Made by a program: the position numbers and the translations under genes
Assembly (NCBI RefSeq): GCF_000426465.1
Contig: NZ_AUFK01000009.1
Span: forward strand, 496,001-560,000
Direction of reading: 5' to 3'
Length of the DNA stretch: 64,000 bases
From: Epilithonimonas caeni DSM 17710
GTDB lineage: Bacteria; Bacteroidota; Bacteroidia; Flavobacteriales; Weeksellaceae
In this document: in pieces, positions 55,613 to 64,000 of the stretch
Layout of the letters: every line of letters starts with the position of its first letter
How positions within the stretch are numbered: position 1 is the stretch's first letter
The notes under the pieces: generated by a model
Database searches by the model: none
What the model was told of the DNA's origin: nothing
What the model saw: only the letters and a program-made list of their open reading frames with translations

Positions 55613-56446
55613 ATGAAAAATGTTATTCTCAATAACGGAACAGAAATCCCAGAAATAGGTTTTGGAACCTGGCAAACGACAGAAGGTGTTCAGAAAACTG
55701 TAAAAATTGCTTTGGATGCTGGATATACACATATTGATACGGCTGATATCTACGGAAACGAAGCAGAAATAGGAGAAGCGATCGAAGGATCCGGAATTGC
55801 AAGAAAAGACCTGTATCTCACAACCAAGATCTGGAATAGCAACAGAAGCACGCAGGGTGTTAAACGATCAGTCGAACAATCGCTTAAAAAACTGAAAACC
55901 GATTATTTGGACTTATTGTTAATTCATTGGCCAGCGAATGAAAAACAGTTCGAAAACTGGAAAGAAATCAATGCGGAAACATGGAAAGCAATGGAAGAAC
56001 TTTACAGATCCGGTGTTGTTAAAACAATTGGTGTAAGCAATTTTATGCTGCCACAGATCAAAGCTTTGCTGGAAACGGCGGAAGTGATCCCGGCTGTTAA
56101 TCAGATAGAATTTCATCCGGGCTATGTTCAGCAGACGGTTGTTGATTATTGTAAAGAAAAGGGAATTGCGATAGAAGCTTGGAGTCCGATCGGTTCCGGA
56201 AGATTGTTGAAAGATGAAGACCTAAAAGACATTGCTGATAAATATGATGTCTCTCCAGCAATTCTTTGTATCCAGTTTTGTTTGCAGTCGGGTGTTATTG
56301 CTTTACCAAAATCAGAAAATCCTACCAATATCTATAATAACTTACATTTTGAAAGATTCAAGATATCCGAAAGTGATATGAAGTCCCTTAAAACTTTGGA
56401 GGAAACCGGCTTTTCCGGCTTGAATCCGGAAACAGTTGACTTCTAG
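55613..56446 (+). CDS. Aldo/keto reductase
   Basis: NADPH-dependent oxidoreductase of 277 residues, starting at MKNVILNNG; the longer frame begins at TTG and adds ten residues without conservation. Catalytic tetrad Asp42, Tyr47 (HIDTADIYGNE), Lys72 (TTKIWN) and His105 (LLIHWP). The cofactor-binding IALPKSENPTNIYNN near the C-terminus is typical. It belongs to the 2,5-diketogluconate reductase-like branch; the true substrate is unknown. A terminator follows. Confidence 0.92.
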   Translation: MKNVILNNGTEIPEIGFGTWQTTEGVQKTVKIALDAGYTHIDTADIYGNEAEIGEAIEGSGIARKDLYLTTKIWNSNRSTQGVKRSVEQSLKKLKTDYLDLLLIHWPANEKQFENWKEINAETWKAMEELYRSGVVKTIGVSNFMLPQIKALLETAEVIPAVNQIEFHPGYVQQTVVDYCKEKGIAIEAWSPIGSGRLLKDEDLKDIADKYDVSPAILCIQFCLQSGVIALPKSENPTNIYNNLHFERFKISESDMKSLKTLEETGFSGLNPETVDF

Positions 56447-56463
56447 ACTCATTAAAAAAATAG

Positions 56464-56498
56464 AGATCCGTTTTAAAAATTTAAAGCGGATCTTTTTA
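56464..56498 (+). terminator. Rho-independent terminator after aldo/keto reductase gene
   Basis: AGATCCG (56464-56470) pairs with CGGATCT (56487-56493), extended by partly paired A/T bases inside and followed by TTTT. Confidence 0.7.
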
Positions 56499-56598
56499 CA
56501 AGCAATTTCAATTTTTTTTTTAAAAGATATATTGGAATTATAAACATACCTTCTCAATTAGAGCGTCAAATTGGGGTCGAAGCATTTTCATCATACAA

Positions 56599-57117
56599 TT
56601 ATTGATTCCTAAACTTCCGTTTCATTTTGGTTTTATGTCTGGAATAGTGCGTTTGTTCCGTATTATTATCGGTTGATATCACACTGATATTTCCGTCCAC
56701 TTCCAGAATTGCCAGCTTCACATCAGACACTTTTTCGATGCCGTGTTCGTGAACGGCCTCCTCCAGTTCGTCTTCAGAGATTTGAACTTTTCTGAGGACT
56801 TCAGAATACACTACTCCATCTTTTACTAAAATATAAGGATGGTCTTCTATCAATTCTTTGATCTTCTGGTTTTTGAAAATAAATTTCTTCACGACAAAAT
56901 TCGCTACAAATAAAACCAAAGCGGCTACAAGTCCGCCTTGTAAACTGCTGTTGGAGCCGACCATCGCATTTTGAACGGCATTACTTATCAAAAGCAGAAG
57001 AATCACATCACCAGCATTGAGCTGTGATAACTGATTTTTACCAAAAACACGCACAGCGATGACCATAAAAAAGTAAACCGCCAGCGAGCGAACAACAATA
57101 TCAAGAATTGGATCCAA
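56599..57117 (-). CDS. DUF421 (YetF-like) membrane protein
   Basis: A 172-residue protein with three N-terminal hydrophobic helices (about 8-90) and a soluble alpha/beta domain (about 95-160). Conserved DUF421 blocks are FFMVIAVRVFGKNQLSQLNAGD and LIEDHPYILVKDGVV. The tail is Lys/Arg-rich. Function is not established; family members are linked to spore or envelope phenotypes in Bacillus. Confidence 0.88.
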   Translation of the reverse strand: MDPILDIVVRSLAVYFFMVIAVRVFGKNQLSQLNAGDVILLLLISNAVQNAMVGSNSSLQGGLVAALVLFVANFVVKKFIFKNQKIKELIEDHPYILVKDGVVYSEVLRKVQISEDELEEAVHEHGIEKVSDVKLAILEVDGNISVISTDNNTEQTHYSRHKTKMKRKFRNQ

Positions 57118-57204
57118 AATCTGAAAAAATTTTTAAAATAAAGATAGATAGTTTTCCGGATATTATTAAAGTATATTTTGCATATTTTTTGTACAGCAAA
57201 AGCT

Positions 57205-57238
57205 TTGTGAAAAACAAAAATATTTTAAACTATATTTG
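57205..57238 (+). promoter_or_regulatory. Candidate promoter of the lipoprotein gene
   Basis: TTG (57205-57207), 23 bp spacing, then TATATTTG (57231-57238), 12 bp before the first ATG. Confidence 0.45.
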
Positions 57239-57250
57239 GGATAAAACTAT

Positions 57251-58240
57251 ATGATGAAAAAGCAATTTTTACTATTCTCTGTACTATTATGCTTTTTAGC
57301 TTGTAAAAAAGGAGTGAAAAAAGTCGTAACGGTGAATAAACAAGAAATTACTGTTGATACAACTTCTGCTGAAAAAAAAGATCTTTCCGATTTTCGAATC
57401 TTCGATCTGTATTCTATTGAAAACGCTGGTAAATATAACATATTTGTTTCGATGTCTGATATCTATAATGATTCTTTGGCAATTCCCGAAGACATTATTC
57501 ACAATCAAAAAACCAAGACATTTGCCGAACTGAAGCATTTTGAACTGACTGGGACTTACCGCGAAAAATTACTAAAAGGAACTTCTCTTTCGGAAACGGA
57601 CACATTGTTTCTTTACAATTACAAAGATGCCAAATTACAGAAATTCCCAATCCGTGATCTGAAGTCTGTTGCCAATTTGAATCTTTACACAAGCGAAGGT
57701 GAAGAAATTTCCAGTTACGATTATATGATCGGCTTCGAGCTGAATGAACCTGAGAGTTCTGGACTATCTGTAATGGATAAAACAAATAACAGTCTGGTCC
57801 ATTTTGGAAAGGAAAGTCCGTTTTCTGGTGAGAAAGTAGTTCCGATCCATTGGGAGAAAACAAGTCGTGATGAATTTCCCTTGTCGTTCAAAAACGAAAA
57901 GAATCTAGAAAATACTTATCTGGCAAAATTTCAAAATCTGACTTATTATCTTCAGGACCATAAAGGCGAGTATGGAATTTCCAAAAGACAATTAGCCGTT
58001 GTGAAAGACAATAAAGTTATTTTCGAAAAGACCTACACGACAGCTGAAGGCGCAGAATTCAGTCCTTTAAATTTCATCAATAATAACGAATACAACGATT
58101 GGCAATGGACAGGAAGATTGTTCAAAAATAAACCGCTTGTTGTTTTTGGTTTTGTGTCAGAATCTTTCGGTTGCCCATCGATTACTTTTTTAGACAGCTC
58201 TTATCCCGATATTTATACTAATTGTGATAACAGGCATTAA
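57251..58240 (+). CDS. Lipoprotein of unknown function
   Basis: A 329-residue protein with a lipoprotein signal (MMKKQFLLFSVLLCFLAC), Cys18 being the predicted lipidation site. After a Lys-rich stretch comes a soluble, mostly beta-rich domain with no motif that I recognise. Two cysteines near the end (SFGCPSITF and YTNCDNRH) could form a disulfide. Two ATG codons in a row open the frame; either may be used. A secreted protein of unknown role follows 69 bp downstream, with its own predicted promoter. Confidence 0.8.
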   Translation: MMKKQFLLFSVLLCFLACKKGVKKVVTVNKQEITVDTTSAEKKDLSDFRIFDLYSIENAGKYNIFVSMSDIYNDSLAIPEDIIHNQKTKTFAELKHFELTGTYREKLLKGTSLSETDTLFLYNYKDAKLQKFPIRDLKSVANLNLYTSEGEEISSYDYMIGFELNEPESSGLSVMDKTNNSLVHFGKESPFSGEKVVPIHWEKTSRDEFPLSFKNEKNLENTYLAKFQNLTYYLQDHKGEYGISKRQLAVVKDNKVIFEKTYTTAEGAEFSPLNFINNNEYNDWQWTGRLFKNKPLVVFGFVSESFGCPSITFLDSSYPDIYTNCDNRH

Positions 58241-58247
58241 TTAGATT

Positions 58248-58281
58248 TTGAATCAAACAATTATGATTAAAAATATATTTG
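58248..58281 (+). promoter_or_regulatory. Candidate promoter of the downstream secreted-protein gene
   Basis: TTG (58248-58250), 23 bp spacing, then TATATTTG (58274-58281), 28 bp before the ATG. Confidence 0.4.
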
Positions 58282-58309
58282 CAACTACTCTATTAAAAAT
58301 TTTACGAAA

Positions 58310-58909
58310 ATGAGATTTTATGTGTCCCAAAATTGTTTTATCTTTTTATTAGTATTCCTTATGAATATTACTCTACATTCTCAAGTGAAAACCGACTACT
58401 ACAACAAGATGGTATATAAAATCTATGGTGACCTGAACAAAGATAATCTTGATGATATGGTGGTTGTAAAAGAAAATAATAACGACAAACATAATCCTTA
58501 CTTACTGGAAATATTCTTTCAAAATAAAAACGGAAGTTATCAAAATGTGTTTTCTTCAACCAAAGCCGTGATGGAGAAATTTCCTTATGGTGATGCAAGA
58601 ACAGAAGCTGTATTGGAAGATCTGCAAATCAAAAATGGTGTTCTGATATTCAGAAATCAACTACTGAAAGGGAATTTTGTGCACAAATTCAGATATCAAA
58701 ATGGTGATTTCGAATTGATCGGTTACACTTTTAATAATGCAAGTGCAGGCTATATCGAACACATAGATTACAATCTTTCAACTGGCGATAAAACCGAGAA
58801 ACACACGGCTTACGAAACGGATAAGGTTTTGAAACTCACCAAGACAAAAAACAAGTTGTCTGTACTTCCTAAACTGAAAGATTTTTCGCCCCTCGAATTC
58901 AGTTATTAA
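58310..58909 (+). CDS. Secreted protein of unknown function with Ca-binding-like loop
   Basis: A 199-residue exported protein with a signal peptide of about 24 residues (cut near LHSQ). YGDLNKDNLDDMVVV near residue 39 looks like the aspartate-rich loop of FG-GAP/EF-hand-type repeats. The following LLEIFFQNKNGSYQNVF continues that pattern. Only one such repeat is visible. No enzyme motif was found. Confidence 0.75.
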   Translation: MRFYVSQNCFIFLLVFLMNITLHSQVKTDYYNKMVYKIYGDLNKDNLDDMVVVKENNNDKHNPYLLEIFFQNKNGSYQNVFSSTKAVMEKFPYGDARTEAVLEDLQIKNGVLIFRNQLLKGNFVHKFRYQNGDFELIGYTFNNASAGYIEHIDYNLSTGDKTEKHTAYETDKVLKLTKTKNKLSVLPKLKDFSPLEFSY

Positions 58910-59028
58910 TATAAATCAGCAATGAACAATCAATCAAACCGTTATCATTTCTGATGGCCATTGTCAGCTGCCACAAATCAGTCACTTGACTATGAATGTA
59001 ATGAAAGGCGAACTGATTTAGGAAAACA

Positions 59029-59151
59029 ATGGAAGATGAAATGCCTTCTACAGAGAGACCTTTCATCTCAAAACAGAAAATCAATCTTGAGCATGCTTCT
59101 TCTGACGCTTTGATCAAAGATACTTATGAGGCCATTGATACAGAAAGCTAG
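59029..59151 (+). CDS. Possible 40-residue small ORF or gene remnant
   Basis: ATG-initiated frame encoding MEDEMPSTERPFISKQKINL and ending AIDTES. It is the only open stretch in the gap 58910-59163. Other frames there hold short fragments broken by stops, so decay of a former gene is possible. No homology recognised. Confidence 0.25.
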   Translation: MEDEMPSTERPFISKQKINLEHASSDALIKDTYEAIDTES

Positions 59152-59191
59152 CGCAATCTTTATTATCTTTGATTCAAATATTAAAGTAACT

Positions 59192-59635
59192 ATGATAAAG
59201 AAATTATTTTTAACATTCAGCTTTCTTGCTGTATCAATGCTATTTGCACAAAAAAACAACGATCAACAAGCCGTTGCCGAAGCATCTGAAAAACTAAGAT
59301 CAGCTATGATCAGTGGCGACAAAGCCATTTTAGAATCTTTAATTCTTCCGGAATTGACTTACGGACATTCAGGTGGTCATATTGATGATGCAAAAGAGTT
59401 TGTAGAAAAACTGGTCAGTAAGAAATCTAATTTCCTGACCATTGAAAATACCAATCAATCGATTCAAATCGTAGATAAAACCGCGATTGTCCGCAATCAT
59501 TTGTATGCAACAACTCACGATTTGGGCAAAGAACCCGGAGAAGTGAGTCTGGATATTTTGTATGTTTGGCAGAAAACTAAAAGTGGCTGGAAATTGTTGG
59601 CCAGGCAGGCTGTGAAGGCGGAGAAGAAGAAATAA
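59192..59635 (+). CDS. Exported SnoaL/DUF4440-like (NTF2 fold) protein
   Basis: A 147-residue protein. I start it at MIKKLFLTFSFL, which gives a signal peptide (cut near LFAQ); the frame is open 22 codons further upstream, but a TATCTTTG promoter-like element (59164-59171) lies in that stretch. The mature part has the cone-like pattern of nuclear transport factor 2 folds: LRSAMISGDKAILESLILPELTYGHSGG and ILYVWQKTKSGWKLLARQAV. A ligand pocket is expected, the ligand is unknown. It is followed after 3 bp by a 71-residue ORF. Confidence 0.8.
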   Translation: MIKKLFLTFSFLAVSMLFAQKNNDQQAVAEASEKLRSAMISGDKAILESLILPELTYGHSGGHIDDAKEFVEKLVSKKSNFLTIENTNQSIQIVDKTAIVRNHLYATTHDLGKEPGEVSLDILYVWQKTKSGWKLLARQAVKAEKKK

Positions 59636-59638
59636 AAT

Positions 59639-59854
59639 ATGACTAAACTTAATGTAAAACATTATCTTGATATTTATACTTTAAGAAAAAAGATGCAAGA
59701 TGAAGGAATTACAAATCCTCGTGAAGAAATTAAAGAATTTACAATCAAGTTTATCGAAAAGCTGAAAAGCATGGATTTGGATGATGAGATTATTTTAGAA
59801 GATAATTCTTTCTTTGATAGTTCCCGAAACTTAATAATGAAAATTCCTGATTAA
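59639..59854 (+). CDS. Small hypothetical protein
   Basis: A 71-residue, strongly charged, mostly helical protein (LRKKMQDEGITNPREEIKEF) without a signal peptide. The ATG lies 3 bp after the stop of the NTF2-fold gene and a terminator follows, so it is probably a real gene in a two-gene unit. No family recognised. Confidence 0.55.
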   Translation: MTKLNVKHYLDIYTLRKKMQDEGITNPREEIKEFTIKFIEKLKSMDLDDEIILEDNSFFDSSRNLIMKIPD

Positions 59855-59875
59855 GATAAACTATAATAATAGAAA

Positions 59876-59903
59876 ATCCGCCTCACAGCGGATCTTTTAT
59901 TTT
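59876..59903 (+). terminator. Rho-independent terminator
   Basis: ATCCGC-CTCACA-GCGGAT hairpin (59876-59893) followed by CTTTTATTTTT. It closes the unit ending with the 71-residue ORF and faces the proline dehydrogenase gene. Confidence 0.75.
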
Positions 59904-59938
59904 TAAGATTGTAAAATATCTAATATCTAAAATCTAAA

Positions 59939-61102
59939 TTATTTTCTTCTCTTCAATTCCTTGCTGATCAAACCCAATTCCCGTCCAGTTTGTCCGGCAA
60001 CAGAAGTATTCTCCTGCGCACGTCTCGTGAGATACGGAACAACATCTTTTACAGGTCCATAAGGAAGATATTTCGCTACATTGTAATGCTGATCAGCCAA
60101 ATAATAAGTAATGTTATCACTCATCCCATAAAGCTGTCCAAAATAAATATGTGGATTGTCGTGTTCCAGACCTTTCGCTTTCATTTTGTCCATCACCAAT
60201 TCGGAAGATTTCTCGTTATGTGTTCCGAAGAATGCAGAAACTTTGTCCAGGTTAGCCATCACAAAATCTATTCCGACATTGTAATTATCATCGGTTGCTT
60301 GTTTGCTTGGTTGGATTGGATTCGGGTAATTCATTGCTTTGGCACGGTCGGCTTCTTTTTCCATATAAGCGCCACGAACAAGCTTATAACCAATGAAATA
60401 GCCTTTTTCTCTCGCTCTTTCAAGATGAGCATTCATATATTCCAGACGACCGGTTCTGTACATTTGGATGGTGTTCCAGACGATGGCTTTTTCCTTGTTG
60501 TATTTCTCCATCATTTCCTCACAAAGCTGGTCAGCCGCATCCTGCATCCAGGTTTCCTCGGCATCGACCATCACTTTTTTGTCGCTCTCGAAACAAAGTT
60601 TACACACTTCGTCAAAACGCTGCACTACTCTATTCCACTCTTCTTTCTGACTGGTTGTCAATTCTTTTCCTTTACCGACTTCCTCATAGATATCGATTCT
60701 GCCAAAAGCCGTCGGTTTGAAAACAATGAACGGAATCGCCGGATTCCCGACGGAAAACCGGACAATATCTTTGATCTCTTTACAAACCGCATCAAAAACT
60801 TCTTCCTCTTCCTTTCCCTCAATCGAATAATCGAAAATACTTCCAACACCACGTTTGAACATCTGTTTCACCACTTTCATGCTTTCTTCACGCGTTTCGC
60901 CACCACAAAACTGCTCGAACAAAGTCTGCTTCACGATTCCGTCCACAAACGGAAAATTGTTCCTAACTGTAAAATTGAGAAGAGAAACGCCAATATTGGT
61001 CAATGCAGGCTGTTCAATCGCCTTGAACATCCAATAGGCCTTTTTGAGCTGAGCATCCGTTTTATCGGCAAATGCGAGCTTTGTATCATTGAAAATACTC
61101 AT
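59939..61102 (-). CDS. putA: Proline dehydrogenase
   Basis: FAD-dependent enzyme of 387 residues oxidising proline to pyrroline-5-carboxylate. Start at MSIFNDTKLAF; six codons further up there is only a TTG. Conserved blocks: VKVMVDAEETW-like KKVMVDAEETWMQDA, YKLVRGAYMEKEADRA, FFGTHNEKS and YFGQLYGMSDNI, and the C-terminal YLPYGPVKDVVPYLTRRAQEN. It is monofunctional, unlike the fused PutA of Proteobacteria; its partner P5C dehydrogenase is encoded about 10 kb away on the same strand. Confidence 0.95.
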   Translation of the reverse strand: MSIFNDTKLAFADKTDAQLKKAYWMFKAIEQPALTNIGVSLLNFTVRNNFPFVDGIVKQTLFEQFCGGETREESMKVVKQMFKRGVGSIFDYSIEGKEEEEVFDAVCKEIKDIVRFSVGNPAIPFIVFKPTAFGRIDIYEEVGKGKELTTSQKEEWNRVVQRFDEVCKLCFESDKKVMVDAEETWMQDAADQLCEEMMEKYNKEKAIVWNTIQMYRTGRLEYMNAHLERAREKGYFIGYKLVRGAYMEKEADRAKAMNYPNPIQPSKQATDDNYNVGIDFVMANLDKVSAFFGTHNEKSSELVMDKMKAKGLEHDNPHIYFGQLYGMSDNITYYLADQHYNVAKYLPYGPVKDVVPYLTRRAQENTSVAGQTGRELGLISKELKRRK

Positions 61103-61329
61103 ATCAGGAATTTGTCCCAAAAGTAAATATTATTTCGATTTTAAGATAAATTTTAAAGCTAAATTTTATCATCTTATTATTTAAAAAGCTACAATTTGCC
61201 CGGACAAAATATTTTCGAAAATTTAAAGACAGGATTTAAAAATTACAGAAAATCAGCCTTATAACCATAATTGATGAGAATTAACAAAAATATCATGCGG
61301 ATACTATCGGGAATTGGCATTTCTGACCT

Positions 61330-61337
61330 TATATTTG
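61330..61337 (+). promoter_or_regulatory. Candidate -7 element for the TPR-AraC gene
   Basis: TATATTTG fits TAnnTTTG, 21 bp before the ATG. The nearest TTG is 13 bp upstream, closer than usual. Confidence 0.3.
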
Positions 61338-61358
61338 TAAATTATATTCTTTGCAGCA

Positions 61359-62954
61359 ATGAGATTGAGGAATGCGTTTTTGGAAAAAAAGATTCTATAT
61401 ACCAACAAGTTTATTGTTCTGCTTACGTTGACTTGTAGCATTTGCATGTTCTCCCAAAAAAAATCAGAAAACGAAGACATCTACAAAAATGCACTGGGAA
61501 ATCTGTACTCGCATCCCGAAAAGACCATTACAATTTCCGAATATCTTTCCATCAATGCAGGTTCCGATGAAGAACATTCCAAAGCTTTGAATCTAAAAGC
61601 TGAAGCTCAAATCTTGCAGGGAAATTACATTGTTGCGCTAAACGCACTTTTAGAATCCCTTCATTTAAATTCTGTTAATGATGATTCTATCGAGTTGCTG
61701 CGCACCAATCTTATCTTGGGTGACCTTTACAGAAAATTGGGGGTAATTCCCAAAGCAGAGGAAAGACTGAACCTGATTGAAAAAAAATTCGATAACAATT
61801 TTACTGATATCCCTAAAAAAACCAGTTTGTATATTGATTTTCTGACGACAAAATCCATATTGCTCTGCGAACAAAAAAAGTATCTTAAAGCTATAGAAGT
61901 TATTGATGATGCGCTTCTTAGAAAATTTTCAAGCCGGTTTCCCTATCAAGTCTCCAGATCATATGATCAATTAGCGAAAGCATATGGTATGGATCAGCAG
62001 TGGGACAGACCTCTGCAATATGCTGAAAAGGCCTTGCAGCTTTCCAAAAGATCAGGTCTGGAAGAAAATTTTATGGCTTATGCGGAATTAGATGTTGCAA
62101 AAGCGAATTTCATTAAAAAAAATAAACAGCAATATCTCATAGAGATTCCAAGACTTCTGATCTTGTCAGAAAAAGTCAATGATATCGTCCTAAAGAAGAA
62201 CATTCATCAGTTTTTGGCGGAGTTCTACTTGTCAGAAGGCAACAATACCAAGTATCAACTTCATAATCTGAAATATCTTGAACTGAATGAATCCATCACT
62301 TCGGCCCAGCAAAAAGCGAGCGACCTGATACTTTCGCTCACTGAAAGTGATTTTAAAACAAAAGATCAGCGGAGATATAAGACCAATCACATTTTGATCT
62401 GGGTGATCGGGTTTGCTTTTCTTGTATTGGGTTTTGTATTCTGGTTCAGATTCAGGACAAGACAAAATTATAATTATTATAAAGAGTACATCAGCAAGCT
62501 GAAAAAGACGCAGAAAGAAGAAGAGATCATGATTCCAGGCAAAGAAGACGTTGAAGAGATGTCCAAAACGCCACAGCTTATCCCGGAAAAAACCGAACAG
62601 ATCTTATTGGAAAAACTTCTTGCTTTCGAAGATGGAAAAGATTTCACAAAAAAAAGTCTCACACTCCACTCTCTTGCAAAAGAGCTTGACACCAATACAA
62701 GATATCTTTCGGAAATTGTCAATAAGCATAAACAAAAAAATTTCAATTCCTACATCAATGAGTTGAGAATCAATTACATCATTAACAAACTCCGCAACGA
62801 ACCATCTTTTCTAAATTACAAGATCAGCTACCTTGCCGAGGAAAGCGGATTTTCTTCGCATACTTCTTTTTCAACCGTGTTTAAAACCGTAACAGGCATC
62901 TCACCTAAAGAGTTCATCAGCTTTATCAAAAAAGAGCTTTCCATAGCCAACTGA
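61359..62954 (+). CDS. TPR-transmembrane-AraC hybrid regulator
   Basis: A 531-residue membrane-spanning regulator. N-terminal signal/anchor (about 17-33), then TPR-like helices (about 40-320) predicted in the periplasm. One transmembrane helix at about 344-364 (WVIGFAFLVLGFVFWF) and a coiled linker follow. The C-terminal AraC-type DNA-binding domain covers about 430-525, with YLSEIVNKHKQKNFNSYI and the second helix-turn-helix YLAEESGFSSHTSFSTVFK. It resembles a one-protein version of a sensor plus transcription factor. A paralogue starts 3 bp downstream. Regulated genes are unknown. Confidence 0.9.
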   Translation: MRLRNAFLEKKILYTNKFIVLLTLTCSICMFSQKKSENEDIYKNALGNLYSHPEKTITISEYLSINAGSDEEHSKALNLKAEAQILQGNYIVALNALLESLHLNSVNDDSIELLRTNLILGDLYRKLGVIPKAEERLNLIEKKFDNNFTDIPKKTSLYIDFLTTKSILLCEQKKYLKAIEVIDDALLRKFSSRFPYQVSRSYDQLAKAYGMDQQWDRPLQYAEKALQLSKRSGLEENFMAYAELDVAKANFIKKNKQQYLIEIPRLLILSEKVNDIVLKKNIHQFLAEFYLSEGNNTKYQLHNLKYLELNESITSAQQKASDLILSLTESDFKTKDQRRYKTNHILIWVIGFAFLVLGFVFWFRFRTRQNYNYYKEYISKLKKTQKEEEIMIPGKEDVEEMSKTPQLIPEKTEQILLEKLLAFEDGKDFTKKSLTLHSLAKELDTNTRYLSEIVNKHKQKNFNSYINELRINYIINKLRNEPSFLNYKISYLAEESGFSSHTSFSTVFKTVTGISPKEFISFIKKELSIAN

Positions 62955-62957
62955 ATC

Positions 62958-64000
62958 ATGAAAATCCTTATTCAGAAAATAAAAAATGTATTAATCGCCC
63001 TGTGTGTTCTTTTTATAATCAATTCACAGACTTTTTCTGCACAAAATAAAAATGAACCTCATCTGGATTCTTTGTTCCTCCTCATGAACTCGAATCCGGA
63101 AAAGGTGATCCGGCAGGGAAAAGAACTCTATAAAAAATACAAAGGAAATCCAAAAATGGAAATTTCTATCCTTACGATCATTGGCAGCAGCTATTCCGTG
63201 AAAAAGGATTATGAAAAAGCCATAGAATATGCCTTTAAAACAAGAGAGATCTCGCAGAAAATAAATGATTATCCAACGCAGATCCAGGTTGCAGGATTCA
63301 TCGGCGAAAAATACCATAATCTCAATATCTACAGCAAAGCAAAATACTATGCGGATGAAGCTTATGAACTGATAGAGAAACATCCTCTACCCGACTCGTT
63401 GAAGTTCTACAAAGGCAACATTCTTTTCTTAAAAGCTTTGATCTACCGAGACGAGTTAGGCTGTGACTTTGCCAAGACCTATTATGAAAAAGCACTGGAA
63501 GTTTACATACCGGCACTCAAAAACCGGGACATGCTCCGTTTTTCCATAGCAGATATCTATAACGAGATCGGGGGATGCTTTTTGGAGCAGGATCAATTAG
63601 AAGCTGCGAGAGAATCCTTTGAAAAATCACTGCAATATGCCATCAATGGAAACTATGCTCTTCTGAACGCAGAAAGCCTGGCAGGCTTAGGCAGAATCAA
63701 TTTTCTGCAAAAAGATTATGGAAAGGCGAAAAAAGAATTTGACAAGGCAATCCTGATTTTAAAATCCAACAAAGTAGAGAATGCCAACCCAGAAGTCTAT
63801 AAGTATATTTCCGAAAATTATTATGCATTAAACGATATTGAAAATCATACCTTCTATCTGAACCTTTACAAGCAGAAAACCAATACCGATATTAATGCGA
63901 AAAAGAAATCCGTAAACAAAATTATTGTAAAACAAACGGCTGAGGAAAATTCTGAAAATAACAACACTGCCAAATATTGGATCATCATCGTTCTTTGTAT
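62958..64000 (+). CDS. Second TPR-AraC-type regulator, cut by window edge
   Basis: The first 347 codons of a gene that runs off the right edge. Signal peptide (cut near TFSAQ), then TPR-like pairs: ISILTIIGSSYSVKKDYEKA, YYEKALEVYIPAL, ESFEKSLQYAIN and DYGKAKKEFDKAILIL. The window ends inside a hydrophobic stretch (KYWIIIVLC) at the position where the upstream paralogue has its membrane helix. An AraC domain beyond the edge is therefore likely but not seen. It is 3 bp from the preceding stop, so the two are co-transcribed. Confidence 0.85.
   Translation, partial: MKILIQKIKNVLIALCVLFIINSQTFSAQNKNEPHLDSLFLLMNSNPEKVIRQGKELYKKYKGNPKMEISILTIIGSSYSVKKDYEKAIEYAFKTREISQKINDYPTQIQVAGFIGEKYHNLNIYSKAKYYADEAYELIEKHPLPDSLKFYKGNILFLKALIYRDELGCDFAKTYYEKALEVYIPALKNRDMLRFSIADIYNEIGGCFLEQDQLEAARESFEKSLQYAINGNYALLNAESLAGLGRINFLQKDYGKAKKEFDKAILILKSNKVENANPEVYKYISENYYALNDIENHTFYLNLYKQKTNTDINAKKKSVNKIIVKQTAEENSENNNTAKYWIIIVLC

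Noticed and set aside
59990-61126. 378-codon open frame on the plus strand
   Set aside because: It lies antisense to the well-conserved proline dehydrogenase and its translation is a Phe/Ile-rich shadow without domain features.

Overview
The window comes from a low-GC Bacteroidetes genome, most like Chryseobacterium or a close Weeksellaceae/Flavobacteriia relative (inference). Supporting signs are a SusC/SusD pair, a type IX secretion C-terminal sorting domain, flavobacterial promoters of the form TTG-N(16-23)-TAnnTTTG, TPR-AraC hybrid regulators, and intergenic hairpin repeats.

Positions 1-36927 form one co-directional (minus strand) polysaccharide utilization locus (PUL), transcribed right to left and cut by the left window edge. 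In transcription order it encodes a Nudix-type (NrtR/AraR-like) regulator, xylulokinase and xylose isomerase, one SusC/SusD pair, and a complete glucuronate-to-KDG route: mannonate dehydratase, an SDR mannonate oxidoreductase, uronate isomerase, KDG kinase, KDPG aldolase and an ExuT-like MFS carrier. Eleven secreted hydrolases follow: GH95, GH43, GH43, a double-CE1 esterase, GH31, GH43, GH27, GH97, GH31, GH43 and a truncated GH43. The set suits a heavily decorated glucuronoarabinoxylan. Side chains (alpha-xylose, alpha- or L-galactose, arabinose, acetyl/feruloyl) are stripped outside the cytoplasm, xylose goes to XylA/XylB, and glucuronate goes to KDG and then pyruvate plus G3P. No endo-xylanase or alpha-glucuronidase lies in the window; they may lie left of position 1.

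The longer gaps of the PUL carry short hairpins with TTC-type loops, including one with a compensatory base pair change. A cluster of near-identical palindromes lies upstream of the regulator and may be its operator array. Positions 36928-37653 hold no gene but contain these palindromes and other hairpins, followed by a tRNA-Arg(TCG).

Positions 37787-64000 are mostly ordinary chromosome: an outer-membrane beta-barrel next to a large TPR protein; an amino-acid permease with a DUF962 protein; a PAS histidine kinase with a receiver-only response regulator; nicotinamidase; P5C dehydrogenase; a T9SS-secreted protein; an AEC transporter; a HlyIII-family protein; PBP4; a deoxyinosine glycosylase; AroE; an aldo/keto reductase; DUF421; several small exported proteins; proline dehydrogenase; and two tandem TPR-AraC regulators, the second running off the right edge.

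I found no CRISPR array, transposase gene, rRNA or defence system.
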